Below are positions 35,930 through 46,360 of a DNA stretch of 64,000 nt, piece after piece (position 1 is the stretch's first letter; every line of letters begins with the position of its first letter). The notes under the pieces are model-generated. The model saw nothing but the letters and a program-made list of their open reading frames with translations, was not told the DNA's origin and did no database searches. Where the stretch lies: the NCBI RefSeq assembly GCF_963583255.1, contig NC_084807.1:6118872-6182871 (forward strand), read 5' to 3'. This DNA is from Pyrus communis. Its lineage: Eukaryota > Streptophyta > Magnoliopsida > Rosales > Rosaceae. The translations under genes were made by a program, and so were the position numbers.

Positions 35930-35971
<42 letters not shown>
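35930..35971 (-). promoter_or_regulatory. (GA)n tract in ABCC 5' leader
   Basis: On the coding strand this is about 20 uninterrupted GA units, starting 21 bases before the ATG. GA tracts are known binding sites for plant BBR/BPC GAGA-binding proteins and are frequent in 5' UTRs. Whether it is transcribed is inferred from position. Confidence 0.6.
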
Positions 35972-35972
<1 letters not shown>

Positions 35973-36063
35973 CTCTTGCAGTTTAGCCTTAGGATTCTGA
36001 GAGTAAGAACATATGAGTGTCCAAAACCAAATTATATAGAAAGTTGGAAGGTTGTGGCAACTC

Positions 36064-36084
36064 TGTGTGTGTGTGTGTGTGTGT
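36064..36084. repeat. (GT)n microsatellite
   Basis: About ten GT units, followed by ATTT repeats, upstream of the ABCC gene. Confidence 0.9.
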
Positions 36085-36201
36085 ATTTATTTATTTATTT
36101 ATATATCAGAGGAGAGTTTCATTTGAATTTTGGAATCGATCACAACGTACGACAATCAAGTTCTTCAACTTCAAGTGTCTTTCATGGTTCTTATGAACTT
36201 G

Positions 36202-36204
<3 letters not shown>

Positions 36205-36233
<29 letters not shown>
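36205..36233 (-). promoter_or_regulatory. (CT)n tract upstream of ABCC
   Basis: About 14 GA units on the plus strand, so CT on the coding strand, about 300 bp before the ABCC ATG. Pyrimidine patches of this kind often lie near plant transcription starts. No clear TATA box could be paired with it. Confidence 0.45.
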
Positions 36234-36237
<4 letters not shown>

Positions 36238-39211
36238 TTGTGTGTTTTATTAGGGAAAGGGTGTGGGCAAGATATCACGTGAGAAATCAAATGGGGACGG
36301 TCGTTTTGGCTGGTTATGTGAAATGATGCGAATGTTTTTAACCAACAAAAAGGAGGCATGTGAGAAGCGAATTAATTAACAAAGCTATCTAACCTATGTG
36401 GTATATATGTTGTGACGGGTCAAATAAAAAAAGTAAAATAAGAAGAATAAAAACCTGCTACAAAGTGAATAGTGCTTTACTTGTTAGAAAATGTTTTCAA
36501 GGCGGATGGTTAATTGATTTAATCGTTAAACATAAAACGGTCACTCAATCACATACTTGTATGTCTTCATATGTAAGTGTGACTTCTGAGTTGGCCATTA
36601 TGCGACCCATTATTAATTATGAGAAATCGTTGTATTAGTTATTGCATGTAAGCTCCACTAATTATTAAAGGGTGTTGTAACCTGTATATATGAATCGTAT
36701 GTAATTATTTAGCTCCACTCACCCTGTAACGTTTAAAGCTGCGGGTAAAAGTGGAGTAAAACGGCTCACAATTGTTCTTTTTAAAATTTATTTGGTCAAG
36801 AAGCTCACAATTATTTTACTCCAAAGCTAACAATCCATTAACGTGGAGAGTGTGGTGCAGGAAAAATAAAGCCATAAGGAAGGCTGAAATTTGTAGCTTT
36901 TTAATGGTGGAATATCTTACAAAAGCACAAGAAAAATTTGATGCCATTTCTGATAATTTTTGTCCCATTCTGTTCTGTTCTTGATAAGAAAAGCAGATCT
37001 TATATTATTTTTATATATAAAATCAACAATCTTTTTTGGGGTCACAAGTTTCACCAAAATTTTTTTAACAAAAATGTCCCCAAAACAAAAAAGTTCAAAA
37101 GCAACTCAAAATAATACACCAAATAATGTAGGAGTATTTTTGTCATTTTAACAGTGTTTTTTTAATAATTAATTATTTTTGTATCATTTTTTTTAAATTA
37201 ATACCTTATAATTGACTAGCAATAATGTGATTTAATTAGTTGTTCATTTTAAATATTATTTTCTCTATTTTTAAATAAGTTTAAAAAATCTTACAAGGCA
37301 TGTAACACCGGTTATAAAAAAGGTATTTCGCACGAGCATAATAATGTGATTAAATTAGTTGTTAAATGATTTTTTTTTTTTTTAACAAACGATATTATCT
37401 ATACTAAAAAGGAAAGGAAAGGGTGAGCTTAGCCTCACAATAGGCTAGTAATAATATGGTTTAAATTTTCCTTTAGCGAGAATTGAATCTAAAACCTCTC
37501 ACTTACTAGTAAAAAAAACATCACTCGACTATAATAGTAAGTGGCTTGAATACCTCAATTTTTAGAAAGTCCTCTAAACATTTCTCTATTTATTTTTACT
37601 TGTCTGTCTGTACGTATTTTTGTCGAAAGATTATTTAACCACACTGAAAATCTTTCCGTCCTTTCACAATTTATTAAAGGGATTTGGGATCCAAAGGTTT
37701 TGTTTTTTCCGTGGGAGGCCACAAGCATGTGATGTTTTGTTTTTTCCCCGAGAGGCCAAAAGTATGTGATGCGGTTGGTGAGTTTTACCTTTTTACTACT
37801 TCCTTTATTGAGCAAACCCCAGTGCAATTAACCACTAGTTGTAATTGTTCAAAATGATTTCGCCAACGCATTTTTAAGGTCTTTGTATTTTTCTTCCATC
37901 AATTTAAGATTCTTTCTATAAAAAACAAAGATATTTATTAGTAAAAAGACAACAAATACATGAAAATATGTAAATGATATGAATCTGGACGTGTCTGCAA
38001 AAGTAAAAACTCTAAAAGCTAAACTAAAGTCGGCCAAATTTGCACAAATAGCCAAAAAATTGGTAACACAAAAATCTAGCCTAACATGTATTCGAGACCG
38101 CATAGACGAAAACAATCAAAACCTATATTAAACCATTACCTAAGTCATGTAAAAATATGACTCCTTGGATGGGTTAATCTAATCGAGACCACATGTGGGT
38201 TTTACAAAACTCATATGTCGGAGGAATTCTAAAATCGTTACGGTAAAAAATTACATTCCTATATTTACAGAAAACTTTATGGATTAACTAAATCTATTCC
38301 AACACAACTCCAACGTAGAACGAACCGCATTTAACCAAGAAAGACCAGTACAATGCAGGGCATGAGAAAATCAATTTCCAATGATCCATCTATGTACAGT
38401 AGTGAATAATAGTGCATGGTAGCGACTAAGAGCCGCCATATCACAAATTTGGCCAAGAACATATGGACAAATCGCAATGAAGTGGTTTAGATTAAGCGTA
38501 GAAATAAAGTTAGATAGACCCAAAAAGTTGGAGAATGTGTTTGGTGGAAGGATTGGAATGACAGATAAGCACGAAAAAGGTGATTGGGTGTTAAATTTGA
38601 GCACAACTCAAACTAATTCACCACAGATTTAAGACCCAATCACCTCTTTCGTAGTGAACACTGTAAACCCATATTCTTTAATCTTTCAGTTCTGCTGTGC
38701 AAATACACGCAACAGAATACATAAACTTCATCCATAACGTAGCAAACTCTATACCTAAACCAGAACATCTAACTGCCCTACTTAAGCCCTAGCTACATAA
38801 AAATTGTAATCTTCTGTAGAACATACTTCGTAAGTGTCGAAATGTCAGCAACTGGCCTTGGTAGAGTGGCAGTTGTCTTCACAAGTTCACCTAGTTGGAT
38901 AAAGTCTTAGGGTCGACTCATATGAACCAATATACAGACTTATGCAAATTTAATTCTTAGTTATGGCAAACTCATTTTAGGCGGGATATTGTTGTGAGTT
39001 GTTCCAGTGTAAATAGCTTTCGAAAAAACTGACTTAAAAAGAGTTCTGCAACTTCCAAATTTCTGTAAATTACAAAACACCAAACACTCATGAGTATTTC
39101 ACATTCAGAAATAACTAATGGAACCGGCATGTTAGATTACGACCCCATGAATTATGTTGCCGTATTATTGACAACTAATGGTCCTTCCATCCTCTGACAA
39201 TTACTAAATTT

Positions 39212-39377
39212 GGAGTGTATTTTATGTTTATCACTTTATTTATTACCATTGAATGGGTTTAAATTTTGAGATTTATATCTATCCATTATACAGATCTCAA
39301 AATTTAAACTCATATAAGAGTGATCAATAAGATGGTAATGCTCGTTTGAGAGTGATGAGCATAAATATTCCTCTTAA
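39212..39377. mobile_element. Foldback MITE
   Basis: GGGTTTAAATTTTGAGAT (about 39257) and ATCTCAAAATTTAAACTC (about 39294) form near-perfect arms; the pairing continues outward through ATTACCAT/ATGGTAAT and a TTTATG..ATCACT/AGTGAT..CATAAA region. About 166 bp. No clean TSD. Confidence 0.65.
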
Positions 39378-40524
39378 GTTTGGGAGTTGTTGAATTACTA
39401 TAAGAAATCGGAATTTCACCTACAAGTTTGATCACTAGGGATACCTGTGAATCTATGATCAATTGCTACACATGCTTAAGTTTCTGTGTTGTGTGTATGT
39501 ATGTTTCTGTGTTGACTGGTGGATTTAAGTCAGCTTCATTTGACTGGTTGGTTTAGGTCAAATTGATATCTGATACAGCAAGAGTAATCCATTTTCAGCC
39601 TAATAATAATGATGACTATTGCTTTTGCTGATTTAGACGAGAGAGCCTTGGGTCGAAGAGGAATTATTTCTCAAGATCTATTTTTTCGTATAACCTCGGC
39701 TGAATGACAAAATTTTGAGATGAGAAGATAAAACTGTTACACCTCGTTATAAACTTTGGTCTCATAAAGTGAGAAATTATTTCTTGAGATACTTTGTGAT
39801 CGATTCACAAAACTTATGATGAGAATAATTCATATTATAAATTTCTTGTAAAGATTATCTTCATAAAAAAATCAAATCGTTTAGTCAATTTAACTTTAAA
39901 AACAGATGTTTTTTTTGGCAACAAATTTTTTTCTTGTAAGCCTACCAATGCCAAAATAAAAAACGATAACTTCGCCGCAGGTTCGGCATGAAGATTAAAT
40001 TATATGAATTGTTTTTTAAATTTATATGATTGTCAAAGCTTTTTATCAACCAAACAACCAAAGAAAACTTAGGTACGTAAATAGTGGCACACAAATATTA
40101 AAGAGAAAAGGCAACAATAATTCCATTCATTTTAAAAGTAGCACTTCCACTTGGCAGTACTACTCGTCCATGATTTAGCTAGAGACATGATTGACTGCGA
40201 AGGATTTACATTTCGATTGGTGCCTCTTTTGCTTTGACTAATAACATCAAAACTTTTTACTGCTAAAGTGTTTTATTAGTCGTATAAACTTGTTTGTCTT
40301 CCAAAATAGGTAGGACCTTTCGCAGCATCGTATGTATATCGAACGCAAGATTCAACGTTCCTCCCAAAAGAACAAGGCCCTTCAATCAATCATTCGGCAC
40401 TCAAAGTTGAGGGTTGGTTGATTTAATAATTCTTCTTTCTCTAGTAAAGAAAACTGAAGATTCGAATTTAGACGTCTTCTTTGATCTAACTTTAGGGCTA
40501 TACTTATTTAGAAAGAATGGATTT

Positions 40525-40700
40525 TTTTTTTTTTCCACAAACGATATTAGCTACACGTTAAGGAGGTGAGGGAGCCTAAGCCTTACAATTGGTTTGCCAT
40601 AATAATGTGGTTAAACTTCATTTTTTATGAGAATCGAACATAATACTTCTCACTAACAAATGAAGAGAAATATCATTAAACTATCATACTAAATAGCTAA
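40525..40700 (-). mobile_element. tRNA-derived SINE with 13-bp TSD
   Basis: AAAGAATGGATTT is repeated at 40512-40524 and 40701-40713. On the minus strand the unit has a B-box-like TGTTCGATTCTC and ends with ATATCGTTTGTGG plus a poly(A) tail. Remnants at 37371-37543 and 35100-35228 share the 3' end AACAAACGATA (reverse). Confidence 0.82.
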
Positions 40701-41333
40701 AAAGAATGGATTTATTATAAGAAATGAATATCATTCTCATGTGTTTACTAACAAATAAAAGAATATAAAAAATAAATATTTTTGGGTACTCATACCTGAA
40801 AAATCAAGGTATGAGATTACAATGGGAAGGAGGGTTGTTTTTCCTATTCTCATTCTTTTATATTCTCATTCTTTCACCTGACACGTAAATATTGCCTAAT
40901 AATATAATTAAGCTTTTTAGCCAAAATGGTCCATGAGATTTGCATAACTCCTCACTTTGGTCCTTGAGATTGTCCATCATCCATCATTTTGGTCCTTCCG
41001 TTAAAAACTCCGTTAAGTGTCTCGGAGCTCTTGGCCGAAAGTTTGAGTAGCTTTTAAAGCTTTGTAAGTTAATCGTTTCTTAACCAAATTCGACCCATAA
41101 TATATCAAAATGAAGATAGAAAAGTGTTGAATAAGATTATACCTATTTGGAAGACCAATGGTTGCCGGAGATGGTTGGAAAATAGCCTTAAAGTTGACTG
41201 ATCCGAGGGAAAACTGAAAAACTTGCCGGAAACTGGGTAAACTTTAAACGTTCATAACTTCTTCAATACTCAACGAAATCAAGTGATTCAAAAACGAAAA
41301 TCATACTTATCGACGAGACAAAGAGAATGGTAC

Positions 41334-42509
41334 TGTTTGGACCCAAAATTACACCATCGGCCCGAGTAATCAAGGTCGTTGGGTAAGCATACTTCCAACC
41401 TCGGATGAAAAGTGAAGGTAATTTTGGTATTATTGAAAGATATATTGTGGTTTTAATCATGGCATTATCTTTTAATATGTTTTAGCCTTTCTCTGCATAG
41501 GATAATATTAAGTAGAAGAATTGCAATTCATTTGCAATTCTTTAAGTCAGCACATGCATATACGTGGAAGGGTGGGAGACTATTTCCTAGGTAATTATAC
41601 ACCACAAATTTGTGATGGTTATCTCCAAAAAGCAACCAACCACAACGGTGTACGTGGATTGGTGGTTATTTTGATGGGCATTATTTGATCAAATCCAAGC
41701 ATCTAGGCTACCTTGGGATTTGATATGATAGGGCTGCATAAGGATTGAATTAGGTTGCAATTTTGACTAAGTTCAAAGTTTCGGGAATAGTAAGGCTTAT
41801 CTGACGCAATCAGTGGAAGAGTTCTAATGCATGGCGGAAGCCTATATCAGCTTATCAACCAACACGCATATGTCCCTATAAATACAGAGGTAGTGGCAAC
41901 GTAAAAAGGGCTCCAATTGAACACATAAATGCCCTGCGCAAAACCTCTCAACACCTTGAGATTTTTTATTTTCTTTTTTCCGCCGACACATCTTCAGTTT
42001 GGATAAACAGCACTGTGAAGGCAACCGGCGAACATCTTCAGTTTGGATAAACAGCACTGTTGCCGTAGAATCAGCCGTTCTCGAAGCACCTTCAGTTTGG
42101 ATAAACAGCACTGCGTCGAGGCCGATTGGTTATCTATCCAAGTCTCGGTCGAGAAGGATTTTCAAATCTTTATTGGCAGAGGTCATCTCATTAGCCTTTT
42201 CGGCAAAGTGAGGTGTTACTAGGTTACTACATTCGGCACCCAGAGAGCCGAATTTAATATTGAACTTCGTAGAACTAGCAGCCTTGTCTTCAGGCTCGAG
42301 AATCCAAAGGCCGAGATTTGTTCCTTCCTCGGCCGCAGTCGCAAGATAAAGAAGTCAGCAACGCGCTCAACGCAACATCAACAAATTTTACTCCTCGGCC
42401 AGGCTCGGCCGACGGGTTGGCACGCCCCGCATTCGACCGAATGACGTAGTTAGCTTATTAGTTACTCGGCCTGCGTGCCACGTAGGCTTTGTAATTTTTA
42501 GGGTCAACA
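41334..42509 (+). mobile_element. Solo LTR, 1176 bp, nested in the MITE
   Basis: It begins TGTTTGGACCC and ends GGGTCAACA, with GGTAC duplicated on both sides (41329-41333 and 42510-42514). A TATA-like CCCTATAAATACAG lies at about 41875, and GCCCTGCGCAAAA text follows at 41930. The LTR starting at 63339 shares the first bases, the TATA region and GCCCTGCGCAAAA, so both belong to the same family. No internal domain is left: LTR-LTR recombination removed it. Confidence 0.88.
41992..42113 (+). repeat. Three spaced copies of a 24-bp unit inside the solo LTR
   Basis: Units beginning CTTCAGTTTGGATAAACAGC start at 41992, 42036 and 42090, with spacers of 20 and 30 bp. They lie downstream of the presumed transcription start of the LTR. 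Their role is unknown. Confidence 0.85.
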
Positions 42510-43100
42510 GGTACCTTTTTCAATGGCTAAATCGCTGAGGTTTGGCCGGAAAACGACTCGAAAGTGGCAGTCTTGGTCTCAAGTTAGGCAATTTCAAGCC
42601 CTTTTTTGGCCAAAGAACAGCGAGTTAGCCATCAAAAAGGTACCATTCTATTCGTCTCATTGAGAAGTATGATTTTTGTTTTTAAATCACTTGATTTCGT
42701 TGAGTATTGAAGAAGTTATGAACGTTTAAAGTTTATCCAGTTTTCGGCGAGTTTTCCAGTTTTCCCTTGGAACAGTCAACTTTGAGGCTATTTTCTGACC
42801 ATCTCCAGCAACTATTGGGCTTTCAAATAGGTATAATCTTATTCTACATTTTCCTATCTTCATTTTGATATATTATGGGTCGAATTTGGTTAAGAAACGA
42901 TTGATTTATGAAGCTTTGAAAATTGCTCAAACTTCCTGCCAAGAGCTATAAGACACTTAACGGAGTTTTTAACGGAAAAACCAAAATGATGGATAGTGGT
43001 CAATCTCAGGAACCACTTCTATTGACTTGAAATCTCAGAGACCAAAGTGATGAGTTATGTAAATCTCAGAGACCATTTTGGCTAAAAAGTCATATAATTA

Positions 43101-44291
43101 TATCACCCGTTCAAAAGTTAGTTGGTTAATTAATTGTCCAGTTGGTTAATAGGAAAATGCCCAATTGGTTCCTCATTCTTTTATCTTCTCATTCCTTCTA
43201 TGTTTCAGGAATCGGCTGGTTAATATATAGGAGAATTGTTTATCTTATCCTCATTTTTTTATATTTGCATGCCTTCTATGTTTCTTAATAGGAAAACGCC
43301 CAGCTGGTTCCTAGAAGAAAACAAAAAAAAGCGCAATTAACATCGTGGGTCGAAGATTAAACCCTTACAGATTAAGTTAACAGAAATTTTATTTACCAGA
43401 ACAATCCACGAATTGCAGTATCAATTGCATAAAATATAAGGCTTTGAATTTAAGCGTGCCCACACAACAATACTACTTTATATCAAAGCTTTCAATTCAA
43501 CATATTTCCGGTAGGACCCAAGGAGTTTGGCTCTTTCACATATTCTCGTAAAAGTTAGGCAAGTAAAAGTAGATGTTGCAAATCAACTAATTAGATTGTT
43601 GATAGATTCTATTAAGATTTATTTAGTTTAATTTCACGTTACATTATCATCACAATTACTAATCTCAACTCTATATTATAGTGATATCAAATTAAATGAG
43701 TGTTAACAGATACCTACTAACAACCTAATGAATTAATTTTTCACCTCTACGTGCAAGTGTACAAACACAACAATTAATCCGAAGCACTCATAGCTAATTC
43801 TCTTGGGCACATAGTTTTTTTGGGTACTTTTGCAAGTTATTATTTTGTTTTTTAAGATTTTTAGGTTTCTGGCCAATTAGTTTTTAAATTAATTTTTGGT
43901 GGTACGTCCTTATCAAGCATATTATGAAATGGACTTTTGTAATAATAACCAAAGTAGATCCTTATTAAGTATATTATGTAAGGAACTTTAATGAAAACCT
44001 CTGGTACTGTTCATTTTAACGAAAAATCACATTTTTACACTAAAAAGTAAATCATGGTACTATTCACTTTACCCTTTATTTTTTTCCTTAGCGTTAAAAC
44101 TCGAAGTTTTCAAATTATTTTAATTAGTTTTTCTTATTATGTAACGAGACTTCGCAATATTAACAACACATATTACGCGCTAAAAACAGTCAAGACACTA
44201 ATCCAACGTTAGTATTAATGTGCACGGGCTTTTCTGACAAAGTTAAATTTGGAGTCATTGATGCCTACACAACATATATACTTAAATTAAT
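43101..44291. other. Intergenic with a small MITE
   Basis: AT-rich DNA. 43982-44133 is a MITE-like unit. 44252-44296 is one copy of a short duplicated block that was the Copia target. No gene is seen. Confidence 0.5.
43982..44133. mobile_element. Small MITE-like repeat
   Basis: It starts GGAACTTTAATGAAAA and ends TTTTAATTAGTTTTTC (reverse: GAAAAACTAATTAAAA), with the internal words GGTACTGTTCA and GGTACTATTCA. The layout is that of a family I associate with Rosaceae genomes. TSD not resolved. Confidence 0.55.
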
Positions 44292-44296
44292 AAGGT

Positions 44297-44690
44297 TGTT
44301 GAAAATACTAGTGGGTAATGAATGCCCACAGTATTGAATACCTGCCACAACATTGAAAACATTGCCAAATGGTTGAAAACCTTGGCAGAATATTGATATG
44401 TGGAGATTGTAATGTCAAAGATGTGTGCTTGGAGTTGCTCTATAAATAGAGCACTCCGTATACTTTGAAGAGAGAGCACAGAGAGAAAAAGAGACGAGGG
44501 AAGAGAAAGAGAGGAAGAGGAGAGGAGAGAATTAATAGAGTTATCTTTGTACTCTTATTATTCCAATTATAATGAAAGCATCACTACTGCCCGAGGACGT
44601 ACTCCAGTCACACTGACTGTAGAGGAACCTCGTAAAATTTGTGTCTTGTTTTATTTATTCCACTGCACACACACCATCGATTTTACAACA
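44297..44690 (+). repeat. 5' LTR of the Copia element
   Basis: TGTTGAAAATAC to TTTTACAACA, with TG..CA ends (TGTTG/CAACA inverted). A TATA box sits in the palindrome GCTCTATAAATAGAGC at 44437-44452, followed by a GA-rich leader (44465-44530). PBS follows at 44691. Confidence 0.95.
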
Positions 44691-44703
44691 CGTTATCAGC
44701 ACG
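44691..44703 (+). other. Primer-binding site of the Copia element
   Basis: CGTTATCAGCACG directly after the LTR; TATCAGCACG-type PBSs complementary to an internal part of initiator tRNA-Met are known in plant Copia elements. Confidence 0.75.
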
Positions 44704-45283
44704 AAAGCCTCTCATGTCAGTGGAAAGCATAACGCCATAAATCCGGTAAAGCACTATCCACCTCTCACCTCAGTCATCTAAAATCTCACAGAATAAAAGG
44801 TATGTCCATTTTTCGTCTCTCCCACTGCGCCAGAAGCGCCCCACCGAATTCCGGTGAAAAATTGAAATTTACGACCTGAAGTCGTCACGAGATGAGAAAA
44901 CTCGTACTTGACAACTGGTTTCCAGAGATCTAGAAGAATCTCATCAGACTTGGAAACCCAGATCACGTTGTTTTCTACGGATCTTGAGAACTCCCATGAA
45001 TACTTGGTTGTTTGAGATGGTGATGGCAAAAATGAATCCACACAGACCTCCCTCTCTTGTGCCTTCGTCAACCCCACTGTCATATATGTCTCTGTAAGGA
45101 GGTTCTTGCTTAACGATGACATGTTCCCTGGGTCATGCAAGAACCACGCCAGCCTCTGGTAGCGTTTTTTGGAGTGAATTGAATTTTGAGCAACCTCCAT
45201 AACTACCCAGCAGGTCCTGCGTTTCGAGATTGGCAGAGACAGAAAAGAAAAAAAAAGGGAGATGTTGACTGCAACCTAACAAA

Positions 45284-45314
<31 letters not shown>

Positions 45315-45821
45315 ATGGTGCAGAATGGTGCATGACACCATTTAGTCAAAATGACATAAATGGTTTCTGTTGGTGCATGGCACCATGCTACAGAAATAAG
45401 AAAAGTAAGGTTTGAATAAGTGCTGACAAAAAGAAAGAAAAATAATAAATAAAATGAGGTATGATACTTCTTGTTATTTATGTGAATTGGTGTTGGTTTA
45501 AAACCCTTTCACAAGTTCTATTTCCTTTAAAGCAATTTATTTATCATGGACGGTTTTACCGCCTACTGCTTTAAGTTTTGATTTATGTGAATGGTGCTAA
45601 ATTAAAGCCATTGTCCCAAGCTTTATTTACTTAAATGCAATTTATTCATTATGGCTGGAATTACCGCATATTGCTTTAATTTATTTATTGTACTTCTTTT
45701 TGTTACGATGAGTACATACTGGACCCGAAGTTCCTTGATCAGATCAGAACCTGCAGTTTCTTGATCCTCATCAAATAAAAATGATTGGACCTGAAGTTCC
45801 ATCAAACAAAAAGATCAGGAC

Positions 45822-46360
45822 ATGAAGTTCCTTGATAAGTACCTTAAGTTTGAAGTGCCGCAGTGCCTCAACTTAATTGCAATAAAAGTCATAAGAGTCT
45901 CAGTCTGCAGACTATTAAATAAGGACCAGAAGTTCCTTATGTCCATCCTCAAAAATGGTTTAGCAGAAGCATTTATTAAGCGGATGAAATTGATTACCCG
46001 CGTTCTGCTGATGAAAATAAAATTGCCAGTTTTTACATGGGTACATGTCATTTTACATGATACATTATTGATTTGGTTGAGACCTGTTGATAACCATCAA
46101 TACTTCTTAGTACAACTCGTGTTTGGGAACCAGCCAAACATTATACATTTACGAGTTTTTGGTTGTGTTATCTATGTGCCTATTGCACTGCCACAACATA
46201 CTGAAATGAAGCATCATTGCGGATTAGGCATTGATGTTGGACATCATCTATCATTCAATATTTAAAACCCTTGACTGGGGATATATTTATCGCGTGGTTT
46301 GCGGACTGTCATTTTGATAAGACAATTTTCCCGCCGTTAGGGGGAGAAAATAACTTCGTT
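45822..46360 (+). pseudogene. Copia integrase remnant
   Basis: The integrase core C-terminal part is visible: NGLAEAFIKRMKLI, ILKNGLAEAF, QLVFGNQPNIIHLRVFGCV, then in another frame WFADCHFDKTIFPPLGGEN at about 46290-46350. These are standard Copia integrase landmarks. The front half (zinc finger HHCC and the first Asp) is missing, and frameshifts or stops interrupt the rest. A later piece with ARLKCGRPSDSK (46600-46640) matches the integrase to reverse transcriptase linker. Confidence 0.85.

Larger units (their letters stand above)
36234..40910. other. Intergenic, AT-rich with SINE and MITE copies
   Basis: A SINE remnant on the minus strand lies at 37371-37543 (T run, AACAAACGATATTATC, reversed B box GAGAATTGAATC). 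At 38863-38925, TTGGTAGAGTGG and GGGTCGACTCA look like A and B boxes of a plus-strand SINE remnant. 39212-39377 is a foldback. 40525-40700 is a SINE with a TSD. No gene was recognised; the open frames on the minus strand at 37555-38115 and 38371-38604 are short and featureless. Confidence 0.55.
40911..43091. mobile_element. Mutator-type long-TIR MITE (about 1.0 kb) split by a solo LTR
   Basis: ATATAATTA is duplicated at 40902-40910 and 43092-43100. The ends AGCTTTTTAGCCAAAATGG and, in reverse, GACTTTTTAGCCAAAATGG open inverted repeats about 430-470 bp long, which include TCCGTTAA/TTAACGGA and CAACGAAATCAAGTGATT/AATCACTTGATTTCGTTG blocks. Removing the LTR at 41334-42509 and one GGTAC leaves exactly 1000 bp. 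It carries no transposase. The 9-bp TSD and long arms fit Mutator-like elements. Confidence 0.85.

Noticed and set aside
41842..42211. Repeated IQTE/VWINSTV peptide frames
   Set aside because: Translation of the triplicated 24-bp unit in the solo LTR, on both strands.
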